From assembly GCF_025421775.1 (NCBI RefSeq), contig NZ_JAOEFX010000007.1:62001-126000 (forward strand): DNA of 64,000 bases, written 5' to 3'. Origin of the DNA: Paenarthrobacter aurescens. Its GTDB lineage: Bacteria > Actinomycetota > Actinomycetes > Actinomycetales > Micrococcaceae. Made by a program: the position numbers and the translations under genes. This document shows positions 42,037-50,864 of the stretch, in pieces. The notes under the pieces were generated by a model, which searched no databases, was not told where the DNA came from, and saw only the letters and a list, made by a program, of their open reading frames with translations. Numbering within the stretch: position 1 is the stretch's first letter; the number at the start of each line of letters is the position of its first letter.

Positions 42037-44172
42037 ATGACAGACCACACCCATCACCACGGCCGCCCTTCGCCGGTCAGCGACACCGGGGCGGACGAAC
42101 CTGCCGGGTTGCCGAGACCATCGCATCAGCACCAGGACCACCCGCAGGGACGCGGCACCCAGGACGATCATGCCGTGCACAGCCACGGGCAGCATGCCGG
42201 GCACAGCACGGCCATGTTTAAGGACAGGTTCTGGCTAACGCTGGCCCTGTCGGTCCCGGTGGTGTATTTCAGTCCGATGTTCGGGCACCTGCTGGGGTAC
42301 ATGCCGCCGGAGTTCCCGGGCTCAGTCTGGATCCCTCCCGTTCTTGGAACGGTCATCTTCTTCTATGGCGGCATGCCGTTCCTCAAAGGCGGCCTGAATG
42401 AAGTGAAGTCCCGGCAACCGGGCATGATGCTGTTGATCGCTATGGCCATCAGTGTTGCGTTCGCGGCGTCCTGGGCCACTAGTCTGCGGATCGGGAACTT
42501 CGATTTGGACTTCTGGTGGGAGCTGGCTTTGCTGGTGGCCATCATGTTGCTGGGCCACTGGATCGAGATGCGCGCTCTCGGCTCGGCCCAGGGCGCCTTG
42601 GACGCTCTGGCGGCATTGCTGCCGGACGAAGCCGAACGCGTCACCGACACCGGCGTGGAAACGGTGCCCGTTTCAGCACTCAAGTCCGGGGATGTTGTTC
42701 TGGTCCGTTCCGGGGCACGGATGCCCGCAGACGGCACCATCGTTGACGGGCAGGCGGAGTTTGACGAGTCCATGATCACCGGTGAATCCAAAACAGTGCT
42801 GCGTTCTGTGGGAGACCCTGTGGTGGCCGGGACCGTCGCCACGGACAACACCGTACGCGTCACGGTAACGGCGATCGGGGACGACACGGCCCTGGCTGGC
42901 ATCCAGCGGCTGGTTGCCGAAGCACAGGCCTCGTCCTCTAAAGCCCAGGCGCTCGCGGATCGGGCAGCGGCGTTCCTGTTCTACTTCGCTACGATCGCCG
43001 GTGTCATCACCTTTATTGTCTGGGCCTTGTTGGGTAGCTTGCCCGACGCCGTCACCCGGACAGTGACGGTGCTCGTGATCGCCTGCCCGCACGCCCTCGG
43101 GCTGGCCATTCCACTGGTCATTGCGATCTCCACGGAACAGGCCGCCAAGGCTGGGGTGCTGATCAAGAACCGGATCGCATTGGAGCGGATGCGCACCGTC
43201 GACATCGTTCTGTTCGATAAGACCGGGACCCTGACCAAGGGTGAACCCGAGCTCAAGGACACTGCCGCAGTCGAAGGGACCAGCACAGATGAACTGTTGT
43301 CGTTGGCCGCGGCCGTGGAATCCGACAGCGAACACCCTGTTGCCCGGGCCATCGTCCGGGCGGTCCGCAGCAAGGCCCTGGAATTGCCTCCCGCAACGGG
43401 CTTCACCTCGATGACGGGCCTGGGCGTGCGCGCGATGGTCAACGGCCGCACTGTCCAGGTGGGCGGACCGGCCATGCTGCGCGAACTGAGGCTCACGGAA
43501 CCTGGCCTCCTGGCGGCGTCCACGCATGAATGGATGGGGCGTGGCGCGGCCGTGCTGCACGTCATCGAGGGGGACCGAATCCTCGGTGCGGTCAGTCTGG
43601 AGGACGCCATCCGGCCCGAGTCCCTGCAGGCCGTAGCCGCTCTTCAAAGCAGGGGCATCAAAGTTGCCATGATCACCGGAGACGCAAAACAGGTGGCCAC
43701 AGCGGTGGGAGCGGAGTTGAACATCGATGAAGTCTTCGCCGAAGTCCTACCGGCGGACAAGGACAAGAAAGTCGCCGAGCTGCAGACCCGTGGGCTGAAA
43801 GTGGCGATGGTTGGCGACGGTGTGAACGACTCCCCGGCATTGGCCCGGGCCGAGATCGGCATCGCCATCGGTGCCGGCACCGACGTTGCCATGGAGACAG
43901 CCGGGGTGATCCTGGCCGGCAACGACCCCCGGGCGGTGCTGTCCATGGTTGACCTGTCCAGGGCCAGCTACAAAAAGATGTGGCAGAACCTCGTGTGGGC
44001 CACTGGCTACAACATCATCGCCGTTCCCTTGGCAGCAGGCGTCCTGGCATTCGCGGGAATCGTGCTGTCCCCGGCCGCGGGCGCGGTCCTAATGTCCGTT
44101 TCCACGATCGTGGTCGCACTGAACGCCCAACTGCTCCGTCGGGTGAGACTGAACCCCTCACAGGTTCGTTGA
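42037..44172 (+). CDS. copB: Copper-exporting P1B-type ATPase, CopB-like
   Basis: The 711-aa protein has a histidine-rich cytoplasmic N-terminus (DHTHHHGRP, then HSHGQHAGHS) in place of HMA domains. It carries the membrane CPH motif (ACPHALGLAIPL), which marks CopB-type pumps, the phosphorylation site DKTGTLTKGE, the SEHPVARAIV nucleotide site and MVGDGVNDSPALARA. It exports copper or silver ions. The ATG follows GGAGGAGCACACC. It converges on the amidohydrolase operon. Confidence 0.93.
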   Translation: MTDHTHHHGRPSPVSDTGADEPAGLPRPSHQHQDHPQGRGTQDDHAVHSHGQHAGHSTAMFKDRFWLTLALSVPVVYFSPMFGHLLGYMPPEFPGSVWIPPVLGTVIFFYGGMPFLKGGLNEVKSRQPGMMLLIAMAISVAFAASWATSLRIGNFDLDFWWELALLVAIMLLGHWIEMRALGSAQGALDALAALLPDEAERVTDTGVETVPVSALKSGDVVLVRSGARMPADGTIVDGQAEFDESMITGESKTVLRSVGDPVVAGTVATDNTVRVTVTAIGDDTALAGIQRLVAEAQASSSKAQALADRAAAFLFYFATIAGVITFIVWALLGSLPDAVTRTVTVLVIACPHALGLAIPLVIAISTEQAAKAGVLIKNRIALERMRTVDIVLFDKTGTLTKGEPELKDTAAVEGTSTDELLSLAAAVESDSEHPVARAIVRAVRSKALELPPATGFTSMTGLGVRAMVNGRTVQVGGPAMLRELRLTEPGLLAASTHEWMGRGAAVLHVIEGDRILGAVSLEDAIRPESLQAVAALQSRGIKVAMITGDAKQVATAVGAELNIDEVFAEVLPADKDKKVAELQTRGLKVAMVGDGVNDSPALARAEIGIAIGAGTDVAMETAGVILAGNDPRAVLSMVDLSRASYKKMWQNLVWATGYNIIAVPLAAGVLAFAGIVLSPAAGAVLMSVSTIVVALNAQLLRRVRLNPSQVR

Positions 44173-44205
44173 CCCAAGAGCCGGGTCTCCGAACTACCCC
44201 ACGGT

Positions 44206-44246
44206 GCCCGCAGCGACCAGGATCGTAACGATCAGGTGCTGCGGGC
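44206..44246. terminator. Hairpin between convergent genes
   Basis: GCCCGCAGC (44206-44214) pairs with GCTGCGGGC (44238-44246), and an inner GATCG-TAA-CGATC palindrome extends the structure. It lies between the copB stop and the amidohydrolase stop and may terminate both transcripts, though no T-run is present. Confidence 0.5.
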
Positions 44247-44252
44247 GTGGCG

Positions 44253-45449
44253 TCAGACCAGCACTTCGCCGTCGCGGGCGACGACGCGCCCTGCCGAGAC
44301 CACGAGCCGCCGCTGGGGGCAGCGCACGAGCGCGTCCGGCACGTTCTCGGCGTCGAGGAGCACGACGTCGGCGCGTGCACCGGCGACGAGGTCGTGCTGC
44401 TCCCGACCGACGAAAGGCGCGCCGTATTTGGTCGCGTATTCGACCGCGTTGGTGAGCTTGTCGTCGTGGCGGAACCCGTGCAGGCGTGCGAAGGCGAATG
44501 CCACGCGCAGGAGGTCTCCGTCGCCGAACGGCGACCACAGGTCGCGGATGCCGTCGGTGCCGAGGCCCAGCGGAACGCCGCGATCCCTCAGCTGCTGCCA
44601 GGGCAGCGGCGCGGTGCCGCTCATCGCGACGGTGGTCCACGAGATGCCCGCCTCGGCAAGCCCCTCGATGATCTCCTCCTGCACGCCCTTCTGCAATGAG
44701 CCCATGGCGAAACCGTGGGAGATGTTCACCCTGCCCTGGAGGCCGGCGTCGATGGTGCGGCGGATCACCTGACGGTACTCGTAGGCGCCGAGCGAGCCGA
44801 AGTCATGCAGATGCAGGTCAAGGCCAACGCCGCGCTCCACGGCGATCTGGAACAACCCGTCGAGCTGACCCTCGACGTCGCCGTCGATGGTGCCCGGGTC
44901 GAGGCCGCCAATGGCATCCGCCCCGGCCTGGGCAGCCTCGTCGAGCAGCCGCAGCACGCCCGGCCTGCGCAAGACGCCGTCTTGCGGGAACGCCACCGTC
45001 TCGACCTGGATCGCCCCGTCAACTTCAGCGACCGCGGTTTGCACCGCCTCGAGGCCCTTCAGCCCGATGCCAAGGTCGACGTCGATGTGCGTACGGGTCG
45101 CTGTGGTGCCGTGACGGAGGAACTCGCGCAGCACCGCTACGGCCGAATTCACGTTGGGGATGTCGTAATTCCCGCGCTGTGCGCGCTCGTTCGCGATCCA
45201 GCCCTCGACGGTCGGGTGGTCGGAATAGGTGTACGACACCCACGGCTTGCCCCACCAGCTTTTGTCGACGTGGGCGTGCGTGTTGATGAACCCGGGCAGA
45301 GCCAGCAAACCACCACCGTCAAGGTCACCGGCGTCGGACGTTCCCGAGGCAGGTGCCACCTCCGAGATGACGCCACCACTGATCGTGATGTCCGCAGCCT
45401 CGGCGCCCCACGGGCGCACGTTCCTCAGGGTAAATTTCTTGTCAGTCAT
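44253..45449 (-). CDS. Amidohydrolase, cytosine-deaminase-like (1)
   Basis: The 398-aa protein has the metal-dependent amidohydrolase pattern: INTHAHVDKSWWG, RTHIDVDLGIGLKGLEAV, DLHLHDFGSLGAYE, ISHGFAMG and LGTDGIRDLWSPFG. This arrangement is that of the cytosine deaminase-like subgroup, which hydrolyses cyclic amidines or amides. No signal peptide. It is the last gene of a five-gene operon with an amino-acid-type importer and a second related amidohydrolase (48243). Start: ATG after AAGAAGGAACAGA. The substrate is not identifiable from sequence. Confidence 0.85.
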   Translation of the reverse strand: MTDKKFTLRNVRPWGAEAADITISGGVISEVAPASGTSDAGDLDGGGLLALPGFINTHAHVDKSWWGKPWVSYTYSDHPTVEGWIANERAQRGNYDIPNVNSAVAVLREFLRHGTTATRTHIDVDLGIGLKGLEAVQTAVAEVDGAIQVETVAFPQDGVLRRPGVLRLLDEAAQAGADAIGGLDPGTIDGDVEGQLDGLFQIAVERGVGLDLHLHDFGSLGAYEYRQVIRRTIDAGLQGRVNISHGFAMGSLQKGVQEEIIEGLAEAGISWTTVAMSGTAPLPWQQLRDRGVPLGLGTDGIRDLWSPFGDGDLLRVAFAFARLHGFRHDDKLTNAVEYATKYGAPFVGREQHDLVAGARADVVLLDAENVPDALVRCPQRRLVVSAGRVVARDGEVLV

Positions 45450-45472
45450 TCTGTTCCTTCTTTCTTACCGGA

Positions 45473-46264
45473 CTAGTGCACGCGTCGGAGGAAGGACGCT
45501 GTGCGTTCGTGCTGCGGGTCGTCGAGTACCTTGCGTGCCGGTCCGTCCTCAAGCACGCGGCCCTGGTCCATGAAAACCACCCGGTCAGCGACCTCGCGTG
45601 CGAAGCCGACCTCGTGCGTGACAACGATCATCGTCATGCCCTCCTCCGCCACCTGCCTCATCGTCTGCAGCACCTCGCCGACGAGCTCAGGGTCGAGCGC
45701 GCTGGTCGGTTCGTCGAACATCATGAGTCGAGGCTCCATAGCTAGCGCCCTGGCGATCGCCACCCGCTGCTGCTGGCCACCCGAGAGCTGGCTGGGGTAC
45801 GAGTCGTCCTTATCGGCAAGGCCGACCTTGGCCAGTAGCTGCCGCGCGCTCGCGACTGCCTCCTTACGGGGGCGGCCCAGAATCCGGACCGGGCCATAGG
45901 TGACGTTGTCGAGGGCTGTCATGTGACCGAACAGGTTGAAGTGCTGGAACACCATGCCGATGTGCTGGCGGGCCTTGGCCACGCGGCGTTCGCTCTGTTC
46001 GTAGAGCTGCCCGTCGTGCAGTTGGTAGCCGACGCGCTCCCCGTTCACCTCGATGACGCCGCCATCGACGGGGTCGAGGTGGTTGATGCACCGCAGCAAC
46101 GTACTCTTGCCAGAGCCTGACGGCCCAAGGATGCACACGATCTCCCCGGTTCGTACCTCGATGTCCACGCCTCGGAGCACATGATTGTGCCCGAGCCACT
46201 TGTGCACGCCGTCGATACGCAGCATGGTGTCGGTCGACGTTCCTGCGGGAGCTACTTGCGCCAC
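45473..46264 (-). CDS. Polar amino-acid-type ABC transporter ATPase
   Basis: The 263-aa protein has Walker A GPSGSGKST, signature LSGGQQQRVAIARAL, Walker B LMMFDEPTSALD and the switch histidine in VVTHEVGF. It resembles GlnQ/HisP-type ATPases. The GTG start overlaps the permease gene by 13 bp. It powers import of a small nitrogen compound with the permease and binding protein encoded upstream. Confidence 0.94.
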   Translation of the reverse strand: MAQVAPAGTSTDTMLRIDGVHKWLGHNHVLRGVDIEVRTGEIVCILGPSGSGKSTLLRCINHLDPVDGGVIEVNGERVGYQLHDGQLYEQSERRVAKARQHIGMVFQHFNLFGHMTALDNVTYGPVRILGRPRKEAVASARQLLAKVGLADKDDSYPSQLSGGQQQRVAIARALAMEPRLMMFDEPTSALDPELVGEVLQTMRQVAEEGMTMIVVTHEVGFAREVADRVVFMDQGRVLEDGPARKVLDDPQHERTASFLRRVH

Positions 46265-47223
46265 AGCGCACCTCCGATGATGGTCCGAATATTCGTGGTC
46301 GTCGCCGTCCCCGTGGTCTTGGCCGAACGACGTGACCCGGGCTGCGAGGCATTGAGACGACGCTCAAGGAAGTGCTGTCCGGTGCCGGCGATTGTCACCA
46401 GGATCAAGTACCAGAGCACCCCAACAATCAGCAGGGGCAGGATCTTGAAGTTCTGCCCATAGATGAGCTGCACCCGGGTCAGCAAGTCGCTGCCGCCGAT
46501 CACCGACACGAGCGAGGTTGCCTTCAGCATGCCGATGAACTGGTTGCCGGTGGGCGGGATGATGACCCTGATCGACTGGGGCAGCACGATGCGGGCCAGT
46601 GCCTGGCTGCGGGTGAGGCCGAGGCTCACGCCCGCATCGGTTTGGCCAGTCGGCACCGAGATGATGCCGCCCCGGATGATCTCGGCCATGTAGCCCGACT
46701 CGGCGAGCGAGAGAGCGATGAGGCCCGCGGTGAAGCCCGAGATGAGGGTGTTCGTATCCTGTCCGAGGATCACGGGGAAGAGCACTGCAAGGTTGAACCA
46801 GAGCAGAACCTGAACAAGCATCGGGACTCCGCGGAAGAACCAAACGTAAGCGCGTCCGATAACGCTGACCACCTTGTTGGTGCTCTGGATCATCAACGCG
46901 ATGCCGAAGGCGAGCACGATGGAGATGAGCATGGCGAAGATGGCCAGCTGGATCGTTACGCCGACGCCCTGGAGCACCACCGGGTTGAACATGTACTCCC
47001 AGGTGACGCTCCACTCCATGTTGGGGTTCTGGGCCTGGGACTGGATGAAGAGGACCAGCAGTGCGATGGCAACGAACCCGGTGACGATCTGGCCGTATTG
47101 GGGTCGCCGCTTCGCACGGATCGGTGCGTCCTGCACGGGCGGCTCGTCGCCGGTCCTGCGTATAAAGTGCGACGGAATCGTCGGGGTCGGGAGTGGTGAC
47201 TGAGTGATGTCGGGCATGATCAC
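46252..47223 (-). CDS. Amino-acid-type ABC transporter permease
   Basis: The 323-aa protein has a polar N-terminus of about 45 residues, then five to six membrane segments, and the HisM-type loops VWFFRGVPMLVQVLLWF and AEIIRGGIISVPTGQTDAG. The permease pattern is of the polar amino acid family. The GTG start overlaps the binding-protein stop (GTGA); an ATG two codons later could also serve. Confidence 0.92.
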   Translation of the reverse strand: MIMPDITQSPLPTPTIPSHFIRRTGDEPPVQDAPIRAKRRPQYGQIVTGFVAIALLVLFIQSQAQNPNMEWSVTWEYMFNPVVLQGVGVTIQLAIFAMLISIVLAFGIALMIQSTNKVVSVIGRAYVWFFRGVPMLVQVLLWFNLAVLFPVILGQDTNTLISGFTAGLIALSLAESGYMAEIIRGGIISVPTGQTDAGVSLGLTRSQALARIVLPQSIRVIIPPTGNQFIGMLKATSLVSVIGGSDLLTRVQLIYGQNFKILPLLIVGVLWYLILVTIAGTGQHFLERRLNASQPGSRRSAKTTGTATTTNIRTIIGGALWRK

Positions 47224-48155
47224 TTCTTCGCCAGGTTGATGCCCGGGGTGTCGAGGTCGATGACCTCAACGTGCCACTTCTTCAGGATTCCGTCGTAAGA
47301 GCCGTCCTCGTGGATCGCCTTGAGGGCGGTGAGGAACGCGTCGCGGAGCTCGGTCTGTGCTTTGTTGAAAGTCATGCCGAGGTAGACCTTCTCCTCGAAA
47401 TCAACGGGGAGCGACTCCAGCTTGTCGCCGGTCTCGCGCTGGATGACCGAGACCGCCATATCGGGCCAGAAGATGGCGTCGATGCGGCCAGAGGTAAGCG
47501 CCAGGTTCTTATCGCTCGAGTTCGGGAAGGAGATGAGTTCGGTGGCAGGCTTGCCGATCGCGGTGCAGGCCGCGGCCATCATGTCGACGAGGCGGTGGGC
47601 GTCGGAGCCTTTTACGTCGCCGATCTTGACGCCGCAGCCGCCATCGACGGCGCTCGTGATGCCCTTGGGATTGCCCTTCTGCACCATAAAGACCGTGCCT
47701 GCCCACTGGTAATCGATGAAGTCGACCTGCTCCTGCCGCTTCTTGCGGTCGGTCATACCGGCGATAGCGGCGTCAAACTTTCCACTCTGCATGCCGATAA
47801 GGATCTGGTCGAATGGCACTTTCTCCCACTTGACCGGGATACCGAGCTGCTTCGCCATCGACTCCATGAGATCGACGTTGTAGCCCTGGATGCCGGTCTC
47901 GCCGGCCGGGGTGAAGTTGGCCGGCTCGAAGTCGGGCTGTGTGGCGACAGTAAGCACCCCCTTGTCTTTGACCTTCTGCGGCAGAAGGTCAAAGAGGGGC
48001 GCCTTCTCATCGAGGACGGCAGTTTTCTCCGATGGCCCGGCGGCCGTGGCCGTGGAGCCTGAGACGCCGCAGCCGGTCATGGCGAGCACGGCGAGGCCGC
48101 CTGCCACGATGATGGCCGCAGCGCGGCGTGCGTAGGTGTTGCGGTAGAACGACAT
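47220..48155 (-). CDS. Amino-acid-type ABC substrate-binding lipoprotein
   Basis: The 311-aa precursor has a lipoprotein signal ending in AMTGCGVSGS and the family 3 solute-binding pattern: GVLTVATQPDFEPANFTPAG, NVDLMESMAKQLGIPVKWEK, FDQILIGMQSGKFDAAIAGM. These typically bind polar amino acids or related cations. Position between two amidohydrolase genes suggests that the ligand is their substrate. Confidence 0.92.
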   Translation of the reverse strand: MSFYRNTYARRAAAIIVAGGLAVLAMTGCGVSGSTATAAGPSEKTAVLDEKAPLFDLLPQKVKDKGVLTVATQPDFEPANFTPAGETGIQGYNVDLMESMAKQLGIPVKWEKVPFDQILIGMQSGKFDAAIAGMTDRKKRQEQVDFIDYQWAGTVFMVQKGNPKGITSAVDGGCGVKIGDVKGSDAHRLVDMMAAACTAIGKPATELISFPNSSDKNLALTSGRIDAIFWPDMAVSVIQRETGDKLESLPVDFEEKVYLGMTFNKAQTELRDAFLTALKAIHEDGSYDGILKKWHVEVIDLDTPGINLAKK

Positions 48156-48242
48156 TGTTCTTGCCTTTCAGGGCGGGGTTCCGCGGGATGCGGAACTGGT
48201 GGGGGGAACAAGCGAGCGGGATCCCGCTTGCCGGGGCCTGGG

Positions 48243-49445
48243 TCACCCCGCGCTTAGGGGGTTCCCCTGGCGCGCGACGACCTTGCCGCGTTTCAGCACG
48301 AGCCGCCGTGGCGTCCGGGCTGCTACTGCCTCGCCGATGCTCGCTGCGTCGATGAGGAAGAGATCGGCGGGTGCGCCGGGTTCGATCCGGGCGGGTTCGC
48401 GCCCGAGGGCGACGGCCCCGCCGGTGACTGCGACGTCGAATGCCGAGTAAATCTGTTCGTCCGTGCGAAAACCGTTGCGATATGCCAGGTGAAAGGTGCG
48501 GTCGAGCATGTCGCCGTTACCGTACGGTCCCCAGTGATCCCGCACGCCGTCATTGCCTGCGCCGATGTTGACACCCCGCCCTCGCAGCTCGGCAATCGGC
48601 AGCACGGGCGTGTTGTAGACCGTTGCCGTCAGCAGGGAGATCCGCGCTTCCGCGAGACCTTGGGAGATCAGCTCGGACTGGGTTTGGTCGACCTCGACAA
48701 TGGCCACGCCGTGCGAGATGGCAACCCGGCCCTCGAGCCCGTGCCGCAGCACTCGCTCGATGATGAGTTCCATCGTGTGCGCACCGAGAGTGCCACGCTC
48801 GTGCAGGTGGATGTCGAGCCTGGTGCCGTAGGTTTCGGCGAGCCCAAAGATCAGATCGAGGTGACGCACCGAGTCACGCTCCAGCGCGGCGGGGTCGATG
48901 CCTCCCAGGCATCCGACAAGCCCTTGTTGAAGAGCCGATTCGAGGAGCTCGGCCGTGCCGGGACGGGTCAGCAGTCCGCCCTGCGGGAAAGCGACCTGTT
49001 CGACGTCGATCACGTCGGCCAGTTCTTCGGCGACGCCTGCGACGAGCTTGAGACCGCGAAGCCCGATGTCGGGATCGACATCGGTGTGGGTGCGGGCGAG
49101 GGTCGTCCCCGCGGCGGCCATCTGCCCGAGCAGCGCGTACACACTGTCGCGGCTCGGCAGGTCGAGCTCCGCGCGGCCCCGCTCGCCGTTGGCGATGCGG
49201 TCCTTGAGCGCGGGCCCCGCGGAATGCGGAACCCAGCTGCGGCCCCAGAGGGTCTTATCGATGTGGCAATGGGCGTCGACCATTCCGGGCAGGGCGAGCG
49301 CACCAGCACCGTCCTCGCGCACCGCCGTGGCGGGGTCAATGATGCCAGCTGGCTGAATCTGTGCGATGAGGCCGTCCTGGACGAGCAGGTCCACCGGCCG
49401 CGATTCATGCGCCAGCCGTACGCACTCGATAAGCATGTCCTGCAT
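48243..49445 (-). CDS. Amidohydrolase, cytosine-deaminase-like (2)
   Basis: The 400-aa protein is paralogous to the one at 44253: VDAHCHIDKTLWGRSW, RTHTDVDPDIGLRGLKLV, DIHLHERGTLGAHTME, ISHGVAI and IGAGNDGVRDHWGPYG. In the last block the metal-ligand aspartate is kept (NDG rather than TDG). It is the first gene of the operon. The ATG at 49445 follows GGGAGATTTGGG; a longer in-frame start at 49496 has no site. Upstream is a 410-bp region with GntR-like operator sites. Confidence 0.85.
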   Translation of the reverse strand: MQDMLIECVRLAHESRPVDLLVQDGLIAQIQPAGIIDPATAVREDGAGALALPGMVDAHCHIDKTLWGRSWVPHSAGPALKDRIANGERGRAELDLPSRDSVYALLGQMAAAGTTLARTHTDVDPDIGLRGLKLVAGVAEELADVIDVEQVAFPQGGLLTRPGTAELLESALQQGLVGCLGGIDPAALERDSVRHLDLIFGLAETYGTRLDIHLHERGTLGAHTMELIIERVLRHGLEGRVAISHGVAIVEVDQTQSELISQGLAEARISLLTATVYNTPVLPIAELRGRGVNIGAGNDGVRDHWGPYGNGDMLDRTFHLAYRNGFRTDEQIYSAFDVAVTGGAVALGREPARIEPGAPADLFLIDAASIGEAVAARTPRRLVLKRGKVVARQGNPLSAG

Positions 49446-49600
49446 CCCAAATCTCCCACTTTCATGACGACCGTCACGTGAACTAGATAGGCACACAGTA
49501 GGTTGCTTTGGTATTCCATGGCAATAGTCGGGACGTAAAACTCCGAATATTTTCTACGCCAGCACTGGATTTGACTCGCAGTTGAGGTGCCTGGATGACC

Positions 49601-49616
49601 ATTTGGCATACCAAAT
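49601..49616. promoter_or_regulatory. GntR-like operator site 1
   Basis: ATTTGGCATACCAAAT is a near-perfect palindrome, one of three sites with an NTGGNATAC core in the 410-bp divergent region 49446-49855, which otherwise has no gene and is AT-rich. Confidence 0.6.
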
Positions 49617-49690
49617 AGAATTTATGACTCCCCGGGGCCCCTGCGGCTCCCCCTGGGCAGAGAGGCCGACGGCACTCGGGCGCCGGGATA

Positions 49691-49704
49691 TCTGGTATAC
49701 AAAA
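49691..49704. promoter_or_regulatory. GntR-like operator site 2
   Basis: TCTGGTATACAAAA, centred on GTATAC (49695-49700), shares the core of the site at 49601. Confidence 0.5.
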
Positions 49705-49779
49705 TGGAGCCATCTGGGCGAGTGCGCGTCGCTGGGTGACGATGAAATCCCGTATTTGCGGGGGTTTATTCCCGAGTCA

Positions 49780-49811
49780 TTGACGATGATTTCAAGCTTG
49801 GTATACCTTGA
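49780..49811 (+). promoter_or_regulatory. Promoter of the cyclodeaminase-like gene with GntR-like site 3
   Basis: TTGACG (49780-49785), 16 bp and TATACC (49802-49807) form a likely promoter. The -10 lies inside TTGGTATACCTT, a palindrome of the same type as sites 1 and 2, which fits repression. Confidence 0.55.
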
Positions 49812-49855
49812 GCGCACCGGCTCCGCTTCGCAGAGCTCAACTCCCGAAGGTGCCC

Positions 49856-50842
49856 ATGACGCTCATTCTCACTGCTTCAGTCCTTGAAGACCTGGCCAGC
49901 ATGTCCCAAACGATATCCGCCGTCGAACGTGGATTCATCGATATCGCCCGAGGCACTGCCCAGCAGCCAGCTCCGCTGTCCCTTCACCTGCCGTCGTCGG
50001 ACGCACGGTATCTGCTCATGTCCGGGCTGGCCGATACACAGCGGCTCGCGGCCGTGAAGCTGCTGTCCGATATTCCCGCCAACCGCGAGGCTGGACTCCC
50101 CACGCAGCGTTCAAGCATCCTGCTGGCGGACCAGCTTACTGGGGAAACCCTCGCCCTTCTCGACGGCAGAGTTCCCACGCGGGTCCGGACGGCTGCGGCA
50201 AGCGCTGTGGCGAGCAAGTACCTTGCCCGGCCCGACAGTTCAACACTCGGCCTGATCGGCGCAGGCGCCCTTGCGATCGCCCATGTCGAGGCCATGCTGC
50301 ACGTGCTACCCATCAAGAAGGTAGTCGTCTGGTCGCGCACCAACGCCACCATCCAAGCCTTCCAAGCGAGGACCACGCATCGCGCCATCGAGATCGTGGC
50401 AGCATCCAGTGTCCAGGAAACGGTGGAGGCCGCTGATGTCCTCTGCACGCTTACACCCTCCGTAGAGCCACTGGTCCACGGCGAATGGTTCCGTCCAGGG
50501 CTTCACATCAACGCGGTGGGGGCCCGCCCCCGGCCCACCCACCGTGAAATAGATTCGAATGGGATGGGCCGCGCCAGGGTTTTCGTTGACAGCATGGAAA
50601 CCGCCGTCCAGAAGTCAGGCGACCTCATGCTGGCCGTGTCCGAAGGATTCATGTCGCTCGACGACGTGCGGGGTGAACTCGGCGCGGTCATTACCGGGCA
50701 GTTGGCCGGGCGTAACAACGACGACGACATCACTCTTTTCAATTCCGTCGGCATCGGCATGCAGGACCTGGCCATCGGTCGCCTGCTCTATGACGCAGCC
50801 CTACGGAACGGCCTCGGAACGGCCATTGACATGTCCCGCTGA
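49856..50842 (+). CDS. Ornithine cyclodeaminase/mu-crystallin family protein
   Basis: The 328-aa protein has the family N-terminal substrate domain (LMSGLADTQRLAAVKLLSD), a Rossmann loop (LGLIGAGALAIAHVEAML) and the block ADVLCTLTPSVEPLVHGEW. Members deaminate ornithine to proline or act as reductases on imino acids. The ATG at 49856 follows CCGAAGGTGCCC and is preferred to a TTG at 49808 that lies in the promoter. It is divergent from the amidohydrolase-importer operon and shares its operator region, so it may act on the product of that pathway. Confidence 0.87.
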   Translation: MTLILTASVLEDLASMSQTISAVERGFIDIARGTAQQPAPLSLHLPSSDARYLLMSGLADTQRLAAVKLLSDIPANREAGLPTQRSSILLADQLTGETLALLDGRVPTRVRTAAASAVASKYLARPDSSTLGLIGAGALAIAHVEAMLHVLPIKKVVVWSRTNATIQAFQARTTHRAIEIVAASSVQETVEAADVLCTLTPSVEPLVHGEWFRPGLHINAVGARPRPTHREIDSNGMGRARVFVDSMETAVQKSGDLMLAVSEGFMSLDDVRGELGAVITGQLAGRNNDDDITLFNSVGIGMQDLAIGRLLYDAALRNGLGTAIDMSR

Positions 50843-50864
50843 AGTTCACGAGTCGAGTGGCTCC

